The notes: generated from the letters alone by a model not told the origin. Positions 15,816 to 26,485 are shown, counted from the first letter of the stretch. The stretch: DNA of 64,000 nucleotides from an uncultured Lachnospiraceae bacterium (GCA_944381485.1 CALWLI010000011.1:81531-145530); one strand, 5' to 3'. Program-made: numbers and translations.

Positions 15816-18410
15816 ATGAATCAGTTTACGGATAAAGCGAAGACAGCTCTCGAGCTTGCCTACGACAGTGCGGAGGAGCTGGGCAATAATTATATAGGGT
15901 CTGAGCACATACTCCTGGGACTTATAAGGGAGGGCAGCGGGCTTGCCGCCAATGTGCTGAGAAGAAACAATATAGATGATGTGGGAGTTATGAAGCTGGT
16001 AAGCGGCTATGTATCGTCGGAGGAGGCCTCCCGAGGCGGAGGAAAGTCAGGATACACTCCCAGCGCAAAGCGCATATTGGAGGTCAGCTACAGAGAAGCC
16101 ATGAGGTTCAATTCAGAGCTCATAGGAACAGAGCACCTTCTTATCGCCATACTCAGAGATACGGAGTGCGTAGCCACCAAGATAATAACCACCATAGGAG
16201 TCAGCATACAAAAGATATATTCTGATATATTGAAGGCCATAGGTGAGGACCTTCCTGAATACAAGGATGAGCTGAGAAAGAGAGAGGGAAAGGATAAGGA
16301 GGAATTGACTCCCACCTTAAACAAGTACTCCAGAGATCTCACTGAGCTTGCCCGCATGAATGAGCTTGACCCTGTAATAGGGCGTCAGTCTGAGATAATG
16401 AGAGTCATAAGGATACTCTCACGCCGCACGAAGAATAATCCCTGTCTTATAGGAGAGCCGGGTGTGGGAAAGACCGCTGTGGTTGAAGGCCTTGCTCAGC
16501 TAATAGTATCAGGCGATGTCCCCGACACCATACTTAATAAGAGGCTCCTTGCCCTTGACATCAGCGCCATGGTAGCAGGCTCAAAGTACAGAGGCGAGTT
16601 TGAGGAGAGGATAAAGAAGGTAATTGCTGAAGCCCAAAACGACGGGGATGTGCTGCTCTTTATAGACGAGCTCCACACCATTATAGGAGCGGGAGGCGCC
16701 GAGGGAGCTCTTGACGCCGCCAACATCTTAAAGCCCGCCCTTGCAAGAGGCGAGCTGCAGATAATAGGAGCTACGACTGTAGAGGAATACAGGAAGCACA
16801 TAGAAAAGGACAGCGCTCTTGAGAGAAGGTTCCAGCCTGTGGAGGTACCTGAGCCTGATACCGAGGAGAGCATCAATATCCTTATGGGAATAAGGGGAAA
16901 GTACGAGCAGCACCACAAGGTCATAATAAGTGACGAGGCTGTGAGAGCTGCGGTGAAGCTCTCTCAGAGATATATAAATGACAGATTCCTTCCTGATAAG
17001 GCTATAGATCTCATAGATGAGGCCGCCTCCAAGATAAGGATAGGTACTCACAGGGAGCCGGAGGAGATAAAGAAGCTCAAAGAGGAGGTTGCCCTTCTTG
17101 AGAGAGAGAAGGAGAGCGCCATCAAGGACGAGGACTACACAAAGGCCGGAGAGCTGAAGAAAAACCAAGAGAGAAAGAAAAAGAAGCTTGATAAGCTTAT
17201 GAGCGCATGGCAGGAGGAGAAGGAGAGCTTTGACCTGACTGTCACAGAGGAAGATATTGCCGAGGTGGTTTCAGGCTGGACAAAGATACCTGTGCAGAGG
17301 CTTTCCGAGGCTGAGAGCGAGAGGATAATGCATCTTGAGACCATACTCCACGAGAGAGTTGTGGGACAGGACGAGGCGGTGACCGCCGTTGCAAAGGCCA
17401 TAAGAAGAGGAAGAGTAGGCATCAAGGACCCCAAGAGGCCCATCGGTTCATTCATGTTCCTGGGGCCTACAGGTGTGGGTAAGACAGAGCTCTCAAAGGC
17501 TCTTTCAGAGGCTGTTTTCGGTTCGGAAAATGCCCTCATAAGGGTTGACATGTCAGAATACATGGAAAAGCACAGTGTCTCAAAGATGATAGGCTCACCG
17601 CCCGGATACGTGGGCTTTGACGAGGGAGGACAGCTCTCCGAGAAGGTGAGGAGAAATCCTTACTCGGTCATACTTTTTGATGAGATCGAGAAGGCCCATC
17701 CGGACGTGTTCAACATACTCCTTCAGGTACTTGATGACGGACATATATCTGATGCCCAGGGAAGGAAGATAGACTTTAAGAACACCATCATCATCATGAC
17801 CTCAAATGTGGGCGCCATGAACATAATAGAGCCCAAGAGACTTGGCTTTGCCTCGGGAGATGACAGCGCTAAGGATTACAGCGACATGAAGGGCAAGGTC
17901 ATGGACGAGGTAAAGCATATGTTCAAGCCGGAGTTTCTCAATCGTATAGATGAGATAATAGTTTTCCACCAGCTCAACAAGGAGCATATGCAGAAGATAG
18001 TCGACATAATGCTTAATGAGATAGTAAAGCGCACCAAGGGGCAGATGGACATAAAGCTTAAGGTATCCGATGAGGCGAAGCAGCTTCTCATAGACAAGGG
18101 CTACGACGAAAAGTACGGAGCGAGACCCTTAAGAAGGACTATACAGAATCTTGTGGAGGATGAGCTCGCCGAGAAGATACTTGAGGGCAGCATAAAAGAG
18201 GGAGACACAGTCAGCATAAAGGTCTCACCCAAGGATAAGGAAAAACTCATAATAAAAGCCACAGCCCACAGAAGGCCGAAAAAGGACAAGGAGGAGACTA
18301 CGGTACTTGATCCCTCGGCGGATATGAGGGGAGTGGATATTACAGAGATAATAGAAGCTGCCGATGAGGAGCCGAAAAAAAAGACTCGGAGGAAGACGGT
18401 TAAGAAATAA
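15816..18410 (+). CDS. clpC: ATP-dependent Clp protease ATP-binding subunit ClpC
   Basis: AAA+ unfoldase that feeds proteins to ClpP, 864 residues. Two Clp_N repeats lie in the first 145 residues, then the D1 AAA domain (Walker A GEPGVGKT, about residue 213; Walker [10 protein letters not shown]). A middle domain with a UVR-like motif follows ([10 protein letters not shown], about 440), then the D2 AAA domain (GPTGVGKT about 550, [16 protein letters not shown]). A PKRLGF tripeptide of the ClpP-contact type is present. The Lys/Arg-rich end [11 protein letters not shown] is a lineage addition. The usual upstream partners ctsR, mcsA and mcsB are absent here; clpC stands behind its own promoter and overlaps radA by one base. 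Confidence 0.96.
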   Translation: MNQFTDKAKTALELAYDSAEELGNNYIGSEHILLGLIREGSGLAANVLRRNNIDDVGVMKLVSGYVSSEEASRGGGKSGYTPSAKRILEVSYREAMRFNSELIGTEHLLIAILRDTECVATKIITTIGVSIQKIYSDILKAIGEDLPEYKDELRKREGKDKEELTPTLNKYSRDLTELARMNELDPVIGRQSEIMRVIRILSRRTKNNPCLIGEPGVGKTAVVEGLAQLIVSGDVPDTILNKRLLALDISAMVAGSKYRGEFEERIKKVIAEAQNDGDVLLFIDELHTIIGAGGAEGALDAANILKPALARGELQIIGATTVEEYRKHIEKDSALERRFQPVEVPEPDTEESINILMGIRGKYEQHHKVIISDEAVRAAVKLSQRYINDRFLPDKAIDLIDEAASKIRIGTHREPEEIKKLKEEVALLEREKESAIKDEDYTKAGELKKNQERKKKKLDKLMSAWQEEKESFDLTVTEEDIAEVVSGWTKIPVQRLSEAESERIMHLETILHERVVGQDEAVTAVAKAIRRGRVGIKDPKRPIGSFMFLGPTGVGKTELSKALSEAVFGSENALIRVDMSEYMEKHSVSKMIGSPPGYVGFDEGGQLSEKVRRNPYSVILFDEIEKAHPDVFNILLQVLDDGHISDAQGRKIDFKNTIIIMTSNVGAMNIIEPKRLGFASGDDSAKDYSDMKGKVMDEVKHMFKPEFLNRIDEIIVFHQLNKEHMQKIVDIMLNEIVKRTKGQMDIKLKVSDEAKQLLIDKGYDEKYGARPLRRTIQNLVEDELAEKILEGSIKEGDTVSIKVSPKDKEKLIIKATAHRRPKKDKEETTVLDPSADMRGVDITEIIEAADEEPKKKTRRKTVKK

Positions 18411-19780
18411 TGAAGGGGTCTAAGACACAGACGGTTTTTTTCTGCAAAAACTGCGGATATGAATCTTCAAAATGGATGGGACAATGTCCCGCCTGCCACG
18501 AATGGAATACATTTACCGAGGAGCCTGTTGTAAAGACAGGCTCCAAAACTGTGGGCTCAGGGAAAAGAGAGCATGGAAATGCAAAACCTGTATACATACA
18601 TGAGATAGATGCCTGCGAGAAGGACAGACTTTCCACAGGCTTTGATGAGCTTGACAGAGTACTGGGAGGAGGCATAGTTGAGGGCTCCATGGTACTTGTG
18701 GGAGGAGAGCCCGGAATAGGAAAATCAACACTTCTTTTACAGCTTTCAGGAAACCTGGCTGCTTCAGGAAGAAAAGTGATCTATATATCAGGAGAGGAAT
18801 CCCTGAGACAGATAAAGCTGAGAGCCGACAGGATAAGGAAGATAGAGGGAGAGCTCACCTTTCTGTCGGAGACGGACGTGGACACCATAGTTAAGGTCCT
18901 GGAGGAGAGAAAACCTGATGTTGCCATAATCGACTCCATACAGACCATGTACACTGAGGAAGCCGGAACGGCTCCCGGAAGCATAACTCAGGTCAGGGAG
19001 TCGGCCTCAAGGCTTATGGTGGAGGCAAAGACAGCAGATATCGCCGTATTCCTTGTGGGTCATGTCACAAAGGAAGGCACGGTGGCAGGCCCGAGAGTAC
19101 TTGAACATATGGTAGACACTGTACTCTACTTTGAGGGCAGCGGAGACATGGGCTACAGGATAATAAGGAGTGTAAAGAACAGGTTCGGCTCAACAAACGA
19201 GATAGGTGTGTTCGAGATGGGAGAGGAGGGCCTCAGAGAGGTGGTGAATCCCTCGGAACTTATGCTTGAGGGAAGACCTGAGGACGCCTGCGGAGCTGCG
19301 GTCGCCTGCCTTATGGAGGGAACGAGACCCATACTTATGGAGGTACAGGCTCTTGTCACGGAGAGCAGCTTCGGAATGCCCAGACGTCAGGCATCAGGCA
19401 TAGATTACAACAGAGTAAATCTTCTTCTGGCAGTGCTGGAAAAGAGAGGCGGATTTATGATGAGCAGATGTGATGCCTATGTAAATATCACTGGAGGCAT
19501 GAGAGTCACAGAGCCGGCCACGGATCTGGCTGTCGTCATGGCCATAATCTCCTCATTTAAAAACAGGGCCATACCCTCAGACACCATAATATTCGGGGAG
19601 GTGGGACTCTCGGGAGAGGTCAGAGCTGTATCCCACGGAGATATGAGAGTCAGGGAGGCGGTGAAGCTGGGATTTAAGAGAGTTATGCTTCCCATGGCCA
19701 ATATGTCAAAGCTCGGAAAAACGGAGGGTATAGAGCTGATACCGGTGAGGTCCGTATCGGAGGCGGCTTCAAAGCTGTAG
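18410..19780 (+). CDS. radA: DNA repair protein RadA
   Basis: RecA-like ATPase that helps branch migration in recombinational repair, 456 residues. An N-terminal C4 zinc finger (CKNCGYESSKWMGQCPAC) precedes the RecA core with Walker A GGEPGIGKSTLLLQ (about 102) and the RadA signature KNRFGSTNEIGVF (about 255). A Lon-like C-terminal domain follows (IDYNRVNLLLAVLEKRGG ... GEVGLSGEVRAV). The ATG overlaps the clpC stop by one base. The common order clpC-radA-disA is kept for the first two genes; disA is not in the following sequence. Confidence 0.96.
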   Translation: MKGSKTQTVFFCKNCGYESSKWMGQCPACHEWNTFTEEPVVKTGSKTVGSGKREHGNAKPVYIHEIDACEKDRLSTGFDELDRVLGGGIVEGSMVLVGGEPGIGKSTLLLQLSGNLAASGRKVIYISGEESLRQIKLRADRIRKIEGELTFLSETDVDTIVKVLEERKPDVAIIDSIQTMYTEEAGTAPGSITQVRESASRLMVEAKTADIAVFLVGHVTKEGTVAGPRVLEHMVDTVLYFEGSGDMGYRIIRSVKNRFGSTNEIGVFEMGEEGLREVVNPSELMLEGRPEDACGAAVACLMEGTRPILMEVQALVTESSFGMPRRQASGIDYNRVNLLLAVLEKRGGFMMSRCDAYVNITGGMRVTEPATDLAVVMAIISSFKNRAIPSDTIIFGEVGLSGEVRAVSHGDMRVREAVKLGFKRVMLPMANMSKLGKTEGIELIPVRSVSEAASKL

Positions 19781-19810
19781 CACTTTACCTCTATTTTACC
19801 CAAATACGTG

Positions 19811-19839
19811 TTGCCTCCCGGATGTTTGGGTATTATAAT
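19811..19839 (+). promoter_or_regulatory. Promoter of the transaldolase gene
   Basis: TTGCCT (19811-19816), 17-nt spacer, TATAAT (19834-19839); AAAGGAGGT ribosome site follows before ATG 19894. Confidence 0.65.
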
Positions 19840-19893
19840 AAAATCAGGTTATTACCGAAAACATATTGAAACCCAAAGGAGGTACTTTCGGAA

Positions 19894-20550
19894 ATGAAAT
19901 TTTTTATTGATACCGCTAATGTGGATGAGATCAGAGAAGCCAATGACATGGGGATAATCTGCGGAGTTACAACAAACCCCTCACTCATTGCAAAGGAAGG
20001 CAGAGACTTTAACGAGGTCATAAAGGAGATAACCTCAATAGTTGACGGCCCCATAAGCGGAGAGGTCAAGGCAACCACTACAAAGGCTGAGGACATGATA
20101 GCCGAGGGACGTGAGATCGCAAAGATACACAAGAACATGGTAGTAAAGATCCCTATGACAAAGGAGGGATTGAAGGCTGTAAAGGTTCTCAATGCCGAGG
20201 GAATAAAGACTAATGTAACTCTGATATTCACTGCAGCACAGGCTCTCCTTGCTGCCAAGGCAGGTGCTACCTATGTATCTCCTTTCCTGGGAAGACTTGA
20301 CGACATCTCCACCTGCGGAACAGATCTCATCTACGATATAGTTCAGATATTTGACAACTATCCTGACATAAACACTGAGATCATCTGCGCATCTACCAGA
20401 AATCCCATGCACATCATTGAGTGTGCCAAGGCCGGAGCTGATATTGCTACCGTTCCCTACAAGGTACTTATGCAGATGTTCAATCATCCCCTTACAGATG
20501 CCGGCATTGAGAAATTCAAAGCTGACTATGAGGCTGTTTTCGGCAAATAA
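19894..20550 (+). CDS. Transaldolase / fructose-6-phosphate aldolase family protein
   Basis: Class I aldolase of the TalC/FSA/MipB group, 218 residues, the short single-domain form. Typical parts: [16 protein letters not shown] at the N-terminus, [16 protein letters not shown], the Schiff-base lysine K85 in [38 protein letters not shown], and the end [12 protein letters not shown]. In Firmicutes this type mostly acts as transaldolase in the non-oxidative pentose phosphate pathway; fructose-6-phosphate aldolase activity cannot be excluded. Single gene behind its own promoter. Confidence 0.92.
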   Translation: MKFFIDTANVDEIREANDMGIICGVTTNPSLIAKEGRDFNEVIKEITSIVDGPISGEVKATTTKAEDMIAEGREIAKIHKNMVVKIPMTKEGLKAVKVLNAEGIKTNVTLIFTAAQALLAAKAGATYVSPFLGRLDDISTCGTDLIYDIVQIFDNYPDINTEIICASTRNPMHIIECAKAGADIATVPYKVLMQMFNHPLTDAGIEKFKADYEAVFGK

Positions 20551-20584
20551 GGTCAATTATTTCAGCGAATTTGAAAGTCGCCTA

Positions 20585-20613
20585 TTGACATTTCCAGCGG
20601 TTTAAAGTATAGT
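20585..20613 (+). promoter_or_regulatory. Strong promoter of tRNA-Trp
   Basis: TTGACA (20585-20590), 17-nt spacer, TATAGT (20608-20613); near-consensus, placed directly upstream of the tRNA leader. Confidence 0.75.
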
Positions 20614-20614
20614 A

Positions 20615-20643
20615 TTCAAGGTCACTTTTTTAGTGACCTTGAA
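20615..20643 (+). other. Hairpin in the tRNA-Trp leader
   Basis: Perfect 11-bp stem (20615-20625 with 20633-20643) and loop TTTTTTA, sitting between the promoter -10 and the first tRNA base. It could be a terminator for the transaldolase gene, or a structured 5' leader removed during tRNA maturation. Confidence 0.6.
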
Positions 20644-20648
20644 AATTT

Positions 20649-20719
20649 AGGGGCATCATCCAATGGTAGGATACCGGTCTCCAAAACCGTCAATGAGGGT
20701 TCGAATCCTTCTGCCCCTG
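20649..20719 (+). tRNA. tRNA-Trp (anticodon CCA)
   Basis: Acceptor arms AGGGGCA (20649-20655) and TGCCCCT (20712-20718) with discriminator G, D-arm with AATGGTAGGA, anticodon loop CTCCAAA (CCA at 20681-20683), and T-arm GGGTTCGAATCC. CCA is not encoded. Confidence 0.95.
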
Positions 20720-20988
20720 TCAATTTCATAGGCCTTAATTTTACAGGCAGATAGTACAGAGTCAAGATCTCAATATTATAAAGGATTTTGGCTTTTTTTG
20801 TTATTATTTTATAAATTCATAGACAGTTTATAGGAAAAAAGTTCATTAACGGCAAATCGAGTTGACAGCGTTTTGAATTCATAGTAAGTTGGTAGCAAAA
20901 ACATAGTCTGATTATCTTCCTCATGGTATCCGGCCGGTGCCTGACGAAAATGATAATGACCTGTTTAAATGCACAATGGAGGAAAACT
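20720..20988 (+). other. AT-rich spacer before the sortase-fusion gene
   Basis: No gene is visible. A TTGACA (20862-20867) is followed 17 nt later by only a weak TAAGTT (20885-20890), so the promoter of the large surface gene is uncertain. No clear terminator follows the tRNA beyond a T7 run near 20794. The ribosome site GGAGG at 20979-20983 serves the ATG at 20989. Confidence 0.4.
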
Positions 20989-23900
20989 ATGAAGCTGAAG
21001 ATGTCTAAGCGCTTTATGGCGCTTTTATTGTCTGCAGTGATGCTGTTCGATTCAGGCGGAGTAGCCTTTGCTGCCGAGGTCAGCGGGTTGAGCCGCGACT
21101 TTAAAGAGGAGACCGAATTTGAATCCGCAGTTATGACAGATGCTGCAGAAACAAAAGATGAGGAGATTTCCGAGGATGAGGTAAAAGAAGCCCCGGAGGA
21201 GGATAAAGAAGCCTGGGAGGAGATTGAAGAGTTCCGGGAGGAGGATAAAGCTTACGAAGCTGAGGATGAAAGCGAGGAAAGCATAGAGGAGCAGGTGACT
21301 GCCCCTGATTCTGATGCCGTAAAGGAAGGTAAAGTCCCTGAGGAGGATGAAACAGCAGAACTTGAATCACCATCGGAGGAAAAGGAAGCCAAATCCGATA
21401 ATAGTGTTGAAGATAACAAGGCTGAGGAGAAGGACATAAAGGATGACTATCCCGCCCAACACTTTGAAAAGAAATCAGGAAAAGTAAGGATAAGAATAGA
21501 TGCCCCCGAGGGAGCCTTTCCCAAGGGCACAAAGCTCAAGATAAAAAAGGTGAGATCAGGCTCTGTTGTGAAGGAGCTGAGAGAGACCACAGGGAACAGA
21601 AAACTCAAGAAAAATTCTGTCATAGCCTATGACTTTAATTTTTATACAAAGGACGAGGAAAATATTGAGCCCTTAAGGGAGATTTCCGTAAAATTTGAAA
21701 ACCTTGATAAGAAGAAGGATATAAGTGTCTTTCACATGGAGGACAAAGATTCCTCGCCGGAGGAGATAGAGACTGAGGAAAAGGATACTGAGACAGGCCT
21801 TGTCAGCATAAAGACAGATAGGTTTTCCATATACGCCCTTGTAATGGATCCTGAGGATGAGGACAAGGCAACTGACTCCGACGCTTCATATGAGGATGAG
21901 TTTGATATAACCACAAATTTTGATTCCTCCATATCCCTGGCGGACGGAGACAACCGCTTTTACGGCGGAGAGCTTATATATCTCTACAATGACCTTGCCA
22001 TATCGGGAAATGCGGCGAAGGTGAGGGAGGGAAGCTATACTCTCATATATTTGGCAAAGGACAAATTTACAGCTCCCAAGGCCACAGACATTTCCGACAG
22101 CTTCGACAAGATCGAAAGGGTGGAGCTCTATGAGGACGATGACAACTATATCATAAAGACCGTATATAAGGAGCTCTACGGCGGATTTAACGGAGCTACA
22201 CCCATAAAGGTAAGCCTATTGGCAAGAGAAACTGAAAACCTCTCCGACGCCGTCATACGCCAGGAATACAGGAGCCCCTCAGGGAAGAAGCTTTCCGAGA
22301 GTGAGGTGGAGGTACACGGAAAGGCAGCCATAGAGAGCCCTCAGTCCATCTACTACGGTACAACTAAGCTTGACGAAAAGCTGGTGGATGAGAACTTTAA
22401 GCTTAAGGAGGGGACCTATATTGCATTTCCTCCAAACTATGTAAGCTATCCGAATTCAAATGTGAATGACCCGAGAGACAGAAGAGTGTACGCAAACATA
22501 CCTAAGGGAGCGAGGCTTAAGCCTGATTCCCCTTGGACCTACGAGGCAAAGAGCGGAAAATACTACAGGGATCTGAAGAGAGAAGAGGTCACAAGTGGTA
22601 ATCTCACTTTATATCTGGATCTGTCAGGAGAAGATTTCAATGAATTTGACGACCCGAATAAAACCAAAACCTATACGGTATCGTATTCGATTCAGCCTTT
22701 AAAGGACGGAGTAGTTCAGACGGACCTGGGGCCTAATACATGGTACAGCACAAAGCATTACTATATATTAAAGCCCGGAACCCCTCCCCCCGACGCCTAT
22801 GTGAGCAGCGCAAACCCCAACAGGAACTACCTGTTTATAGGTAAAGACTACAAGGCTCTTAAAGGGAGAAGATGGAGTGACTATAACAGTATCAACATAC
22901 CTTATGACAAATCCCAGGTTTCCGAGATAAGGATAGCCTTTAACTATACACCCATATATTCCTTTTCAATAGCCAACAGCAAGGGGGATGAGGAGGCCTG
23001 GAAGCTTAAGATAAAGTCGGCAAAGACTGAGGTACCCGGCTATTCCTATCCCTCTGAGCTGAGACTTTTTGTAAGAGGCCTGACAGATGAGGACAGTGAG
23101 TACCTTAAGGAGCTCCTTAAGGGTACCAAGGCCTACGGCATAAAGTATGACGGAAGCAGGGAGCTGATAACAGAGAACATACCTGTAGTGACGGGAATTA
23201 ATCTTAGTACCGACCTTGGCAGCGATGGCTGGCACAGCTTTGAGGGCAGCGAGTACAAGGCTGTGGACTTCGTATTTCCCGGGGAGGAGGGCATAGTCCT
23301 CACGGGAAAGGAGGAGATACAAAAGTTCTATGCCGCCTTAAATACTGTGATCATTGCCGACATAAGAGAAAGTGTCAATGATGATCTTAAGGCTCTTATG
23401 GACGCCAACAAGACCCCGTCTATATCAGGATTCTCTTCGAATGCCAAGGGCTATTCCGTATATGACGACAAATCATATACTACTGCGGAGGCTGTGTTTA
23501 AGAAAAAGGACACAGATGAGGCTCAGTCGGTAACACCGCTTAATTTGAGCCGTGATACAGACACTCATTACAAGCTTCAGTACGAGACTATAACAGCAAA
23601 CAATTATATCGGAATAACCAACGGAAGTTCTTTTTATGTACACGACACCATAACTACAAGGCTTTCTTACACCCACTCAAGATACGGCAATTTTGCGGAT
23701 GCGACTCAGCCGGAGAACCTTATTATCTACTATCTTGTGCCGGACGGACTTGAGCCCATAGAGGACAGCAATATGTTCGCTTCCATGGAGGTGATAAAGG
23801 ACTATCTCCCGGGAAAGAACCTTATAGCGGCAAAGCCTAAAAGCATCAAGATCCCCGGCATAGTGGAGGGTGAGAACTCCATACAGAAGGGAGTCGCAAA

Positions 23901-26439
23901 TTACTATGAGCTGAGCTTTAAGGTGACTGACAGAGTTGATATAGGAAAATACCATATTGAGGCTGCCGTAGTCATAGACAATAACAAGATAGACGTAAAG
24001 AATAACAGACAGTACGGCATACTCATGAGCCATACCACCTCAGGAAACTGGAGCAACATAACAACTGACGCAAGAAACAGGTCTGAGGACGAAAAGTCAT
24101 ACACAAGCCTGAATTACGCGCCGTTTTCCGTATATCCTCCAAAGGTGCTGGTATCCACAAAATCTGTAAAGCTTGCCTCGGAGCCGGATTCTCTGTACGC
24201 ATCCTCAGTTGGAGACAGGGCTCATATAGGGGACAGCATAGACTACAGATGGAGACTGCAAAACAACAGCACCCAGGATATAAGAAGCCTTATCGTGCTT
24301 GACATCCTTCCTTTTAAGGGAGACAAGGCAATAGTCGAGAACGAGGCCGGAGACTATCCGGGAAGAGGCTCCGCATTCTCCACACCTCTTATAGGAGTGG
24401 AGCCCCAGGATAAATTTGACATCTATTATTCAACTGATGCTGTCAAGGAAAGCACATCACAAAATGCTGACGCAAGTTGGGTGACTGAGCCGGAGGACAT
24501 GTCAAAGGTGACTATGATAAAGGCTGTGCTTAAGCAGGGAAGCAGCATCAAGGTGGGAGAGAAGTACGACATAATAACCCACAACCTTATAGAGAACAAC
24601 AGCTCCATAAAGGATGGAGAGAAGGCATATAACTCCTACGCTGTAAGTCTGAATGGAGGCTCGGTATTTATAGAGAACCTGAAGACAGAGGTTCAGGCCA
24701 CTTACCCCAAGAGGGACGTTGTGGTGGAGAAGACAGACGAGGACGACAGCAGTGTAAAGCTTGAAGGTGTCAGCTTTGACCTTTACATGGAAGATGAGAA
24801 GGAGCCTGTAAAGACCGAGCTTAAGACCGACAGAAACGGGCATCTGACTATACAGGATCTCCTTGTGGGAAAAAGATATTTCCTTAAGGAGACAGGGACT
24901 GTTGAGGGATATGAGCTTCCCCGGGAGGCTGTAAGCTTTACGGTCTCCGAGGGGGAGGAGCCTCAGCCTCTCACGGTAGTAAACAGAAAAGAGAGGACAG
25001 AGGTAGCGGTCAAAAAAGCCTGGAAGGGCAAAAAAGCCGAAAAAGTCAACATAGATCTCATGGCAGCAGGGGAGCTTAAGGCTTCGGCAGAGCTTAATGA
25101 GGCAAACAATTGGCAGTACAGCTTCAAGGATCTCAGAAAGAGGGATCCCAAGACAGGAGAGGAGATCAGCTATACTGTGGAGGAGTCCGGAGTGGATTCT
25201 GAAGGAAGGATAAAACTCCAAGACTCATGGTATAAATCTTATGTGGAGGGCGATGCCGAGAGCGGCTTTACTGTTGTAAACGAGCAGCTCCCCGACATGA
25301 TCCCCCTTACGCCCTCCTATACAAAGCTCAGAGTCCACAAGGAGTGGTCAGGCATAGAGGCAAAGGATGCCCCTGAGGTAAAAGTATATCTGACCAAAAA
25401 CGGACAAAAGACGGAGAGATACATAAAGCTCAACAATGACAACAATTGGAGCGGAGTTTTTGACCGTCTTGCCGTAACTGATGACATAAGGTCAGGGAAA
25501 TCAAATATTTACGGTGTTGTTGAGAACGGGGAAAACAATGGAAGAGTGAGACTGGGAGAAAAGCGCTACAGCGTAAGCTACAGCTCAGGAAACATCACAA
25601 ACACGCTCTTACCGGGAAAATCCGGCCGCGGAGGCGGTGGCGGAGGAGGAGGTGGCTCCACAGGCAGAAACTCATACCCTGACCCGAAGCCCGCTCCACC
25701 TGACGACACGCCTACGGTAGAGACCGAGACACCGGGAGACATTCCTCCCGCACCCTGGTACAAGCTTCCTGTAATGGGAGATACTCAGTTCGGACCCGGC
25801 TTTGTGAATGAGAGAAAAGACGAGATAAGCCTGGAGGAAGGATCACAGCAAAGACCTGTCATCGATCAGCTTAAAGGCTTGTATGAACAAAATACCGACC
25901 TTTCAGGTTGGATAACCGTTCCCGGAACCGGCTTTGGCTATCCTGTAATGATGAGCAGTGAGTTCCCTTACTTCTACCAGCATCATACCTTCCTCAAAAA
26001 TAAGGACGAGGTAGGAATACCCTTCATAGGTCCTTACAGCAATGCGGACAGCATGAATGTGCTGATACACGGACATAATATGAAGGATGTATCCCAGTTC
26101 GGATATATTTGGAACTACCAATACAAGGAATTCAGGGACAAGAATCCTGTCATAGACTTTAAGACTCTCTATGATGCGGATGGAGCCTATGAGGTCATGG
26201 CTGTTTTCTTCGCTCCCGAGTATCCTGAGAACGCTCAGAACGTATTTTGGTGGTACAGATACATAGGAAACATGGACAAGGCGCAATTTGACTATTTTGT
26301 CAGCAACGCCAAGTCTGCCTCACTGTATGACACAGGAGTTTCGGCAGAGTTCGGAGACAAGCTCATCACACTAGAGACCTGTGCATCGACTACAGACAGC
26401 ACGCGACTTGTAGTGATTGCGGTAAAGAAGAATAAATAA
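20989..26439 (+). CDS. Giant Cna-B surface protein fused to a C-terminal class B sortase domain
   Basis: A 1816-residue exported protein. GGAGG lies 5 nt before ATG 20989, and the next residues form a signal peptide ending GGVAFAAEV; an in-frame ATG 66 nt upstream lacks both. Order: a very acidic low-complexity region (about 35-160), beta-rich regions (about 165-1050), a DUF11-like isopeptide-type domain (about 1052-1240), a SpaA/Cna-B domain (about 1244-1330), two more Cna-B domains (about 1331-1431 and 1444-1541), and a poly-Gly hinge (about 1546-1557). A Pro-rich stretch then ends in LPVMGD (1593-1598), followed by a class B sortase domain to the end. Sortase catalytic residues are present: H1696 (IHGHNM), C1798 (TLETCAS) and R1806. 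There is no C-terminal membrane anchor. Likely a wall adhesin or pilin-like protein that carries its own transpeptidase; whether it links itself or another substrate is unknown. Confidence 0.88.
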   Translation: MKLKMSKRFMALLLSAVMLFDSGGVAFAAEVSGLSRDFKEETEFESAVMTDAAETKDEEISEDEVKEAPEEDKEAWEEIEEFREEDKAYEAEDESEESIEEQVTAPDSDAVKEGKVPEEDETAELESPSEEKEAKSDNSVEDNKAEEKDIKDDYPAQHFEKKSGKVRIRIDAPEGAFPKGTKLKIKKVRSGSVVKELRETTGNRKLKKNSVIAYDFNFYTKDEENIEPLREISVKFENLDKKKDISVFHMEDKDSSPEEIETEEKDTETGLVSIKTDRFSIYALVMDPEDEDKATDSDASYEDEFDITTNFDSSISLADGDNRFYGGELIYLYNDLAISGNAAKVREGSYTLIYLAKDKFTAPKATDISDSFDKIERVELYEDDDNYIIKTVYKELYGGFNGATPIKVSLLARETENLSDAVIRQEYRSPSGKKLSESEVEVHGKAAIESPQSIYYGTTKLDEKLVDENFKLKEGTYIAFPPNYVSYPNSNVNDPRDRRVYANIPKGARLKPDSPWTYEAKSGKYYRDLKREEVTSGNLTLYLDLSGEDFNEFDDPNKTKTYTVSYSIQPLKDGVVQTDLGPNTWYSTKHYYILKPGTPPPDAYVSSANPNRNYLFIGKDYKALKGRRWSDYNSINIPYDKSQVSEIRIAFNYTPIYSFSIANSKGDEEAWKLKIKSAKTEVPGYSYPSELRLFVRGLTDEDSEYLKELLKGTKAYGIKYDGSRELITENIPVVTGINLSTDLGSDGWHSFEGSEYKAVDFVFPGEEGIVLTGKEEIQKFYAALNTVIIADIRESVNDDLKALMDANKTPSISGFSSNAKGYSVYDDKSYTTAEAVFKKKDTDEAQSVTPLNLSRDTDTHYKLQYETITANNYIGITNGSSFYVHDTITTRLSYTHSRYGNFADATQPENLIIYYLVPDGLEPIEDSNMFASMEVIKDYLPGKNLIAAKPKSIKIPGIVEGENSIQKGVANYYELSFKVTDRVDIGKYHIEAAVVIDNNKIDVKNNRQYGILMSHTTSGNWSNITTDARNRSEDEKSYTSLNYAPFSVYPPKVLVSTKSVKLASEPDSLYASSVGDRAHIGDSIDYRWRLQNNSTQDIRSLIVLDILPFKGDKAIVENEAGDYPGRGSAFSTPLIGVEPQDKFDIYYSTDAVKESTSQNADASWVTEPEDMSKVTMIKAVLKQGSSIKVGEKYDIITHNLIENNSSIKDGEKAYNSYAVSLNGGSVFIENLKTEVQATYPKRDVVVEKTDEDDSSVKLEGVSFDLYMEDEKEPVKTELKTDRNGHLTIQDLLVGKRYFLKETGTVEGYELPREAVSFTVSEGEEPQPLTVVNRKERTEVAVKKAWKGKKAEKVNIDLMAAGELKASAELNEANNWQYSFKDLRKRDPKTGEEISYTVEESGVDSEGRIKLQDSWYKSYVEGDAESGFTVVNEQLPDMIPLTPSYTKLRVHKEWSGIEAKDAPEVKVYLTKNGQKTERYIKLNNDNNWSGVFDRLAVTDDIRSGKSNIYGVVENGENNGRVRLGEKRYSVSYSSGNITNTLLPGKSGRGGGGGGGGGSTGRNSYPDPKPAPPDDTPTVETETPGDIPPAPWYKLPVMGDTQFGPGFVNERKDEISLEEGSQQRPVIDQLKGLYEQNTDLSGWITVPGTGFGYPVMMSSEFPYFYQHHTFLKNKDEVGIPFIGPYSNADSMNVLIHGHNMKDVSQFGYIWNYQYKEFRDKNPVIDFKTLYDADGAYEVMAVFFAPEYPENAQNVFWWYRYIGNMDKAQFDYFVSNAKSASLYDTGVSAEFGDKLITLETCASTTDSTRLVVIAVKKNK

Positions 26440-26448
26440 CATCAAAAG

Positions 26449-26485
26449 AAGACTTTGCGAGTACAGGACCTGCAAAGTCTTTTTT
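26449..26485 (+). terminator. Intrinsic terminator of the sortase-fusion gene
   Basis: AAGACTTTGC (26449-26458) pairs with GCAAAGTCTT (26472-26481), 13-nt loop, followed by a T run. It lies between two convergent genes. Confidence 0.8.

Noticed and set aside
20923-20988. Upstream start for the sortase-fusion protein
   Set aside because: The extra 22 residues have no ribosome site and would put a charged stretch before the signal peptide; GGAGG points to ATG 20989.
24502-25221. 239-codon open frame on the minus strand inside the sortase-fusion gene
   Set aside because: Antisense to recognisable Cna-B domains; composition (Leu/Cys/Tyr-rich) is typical of a shadow frame.
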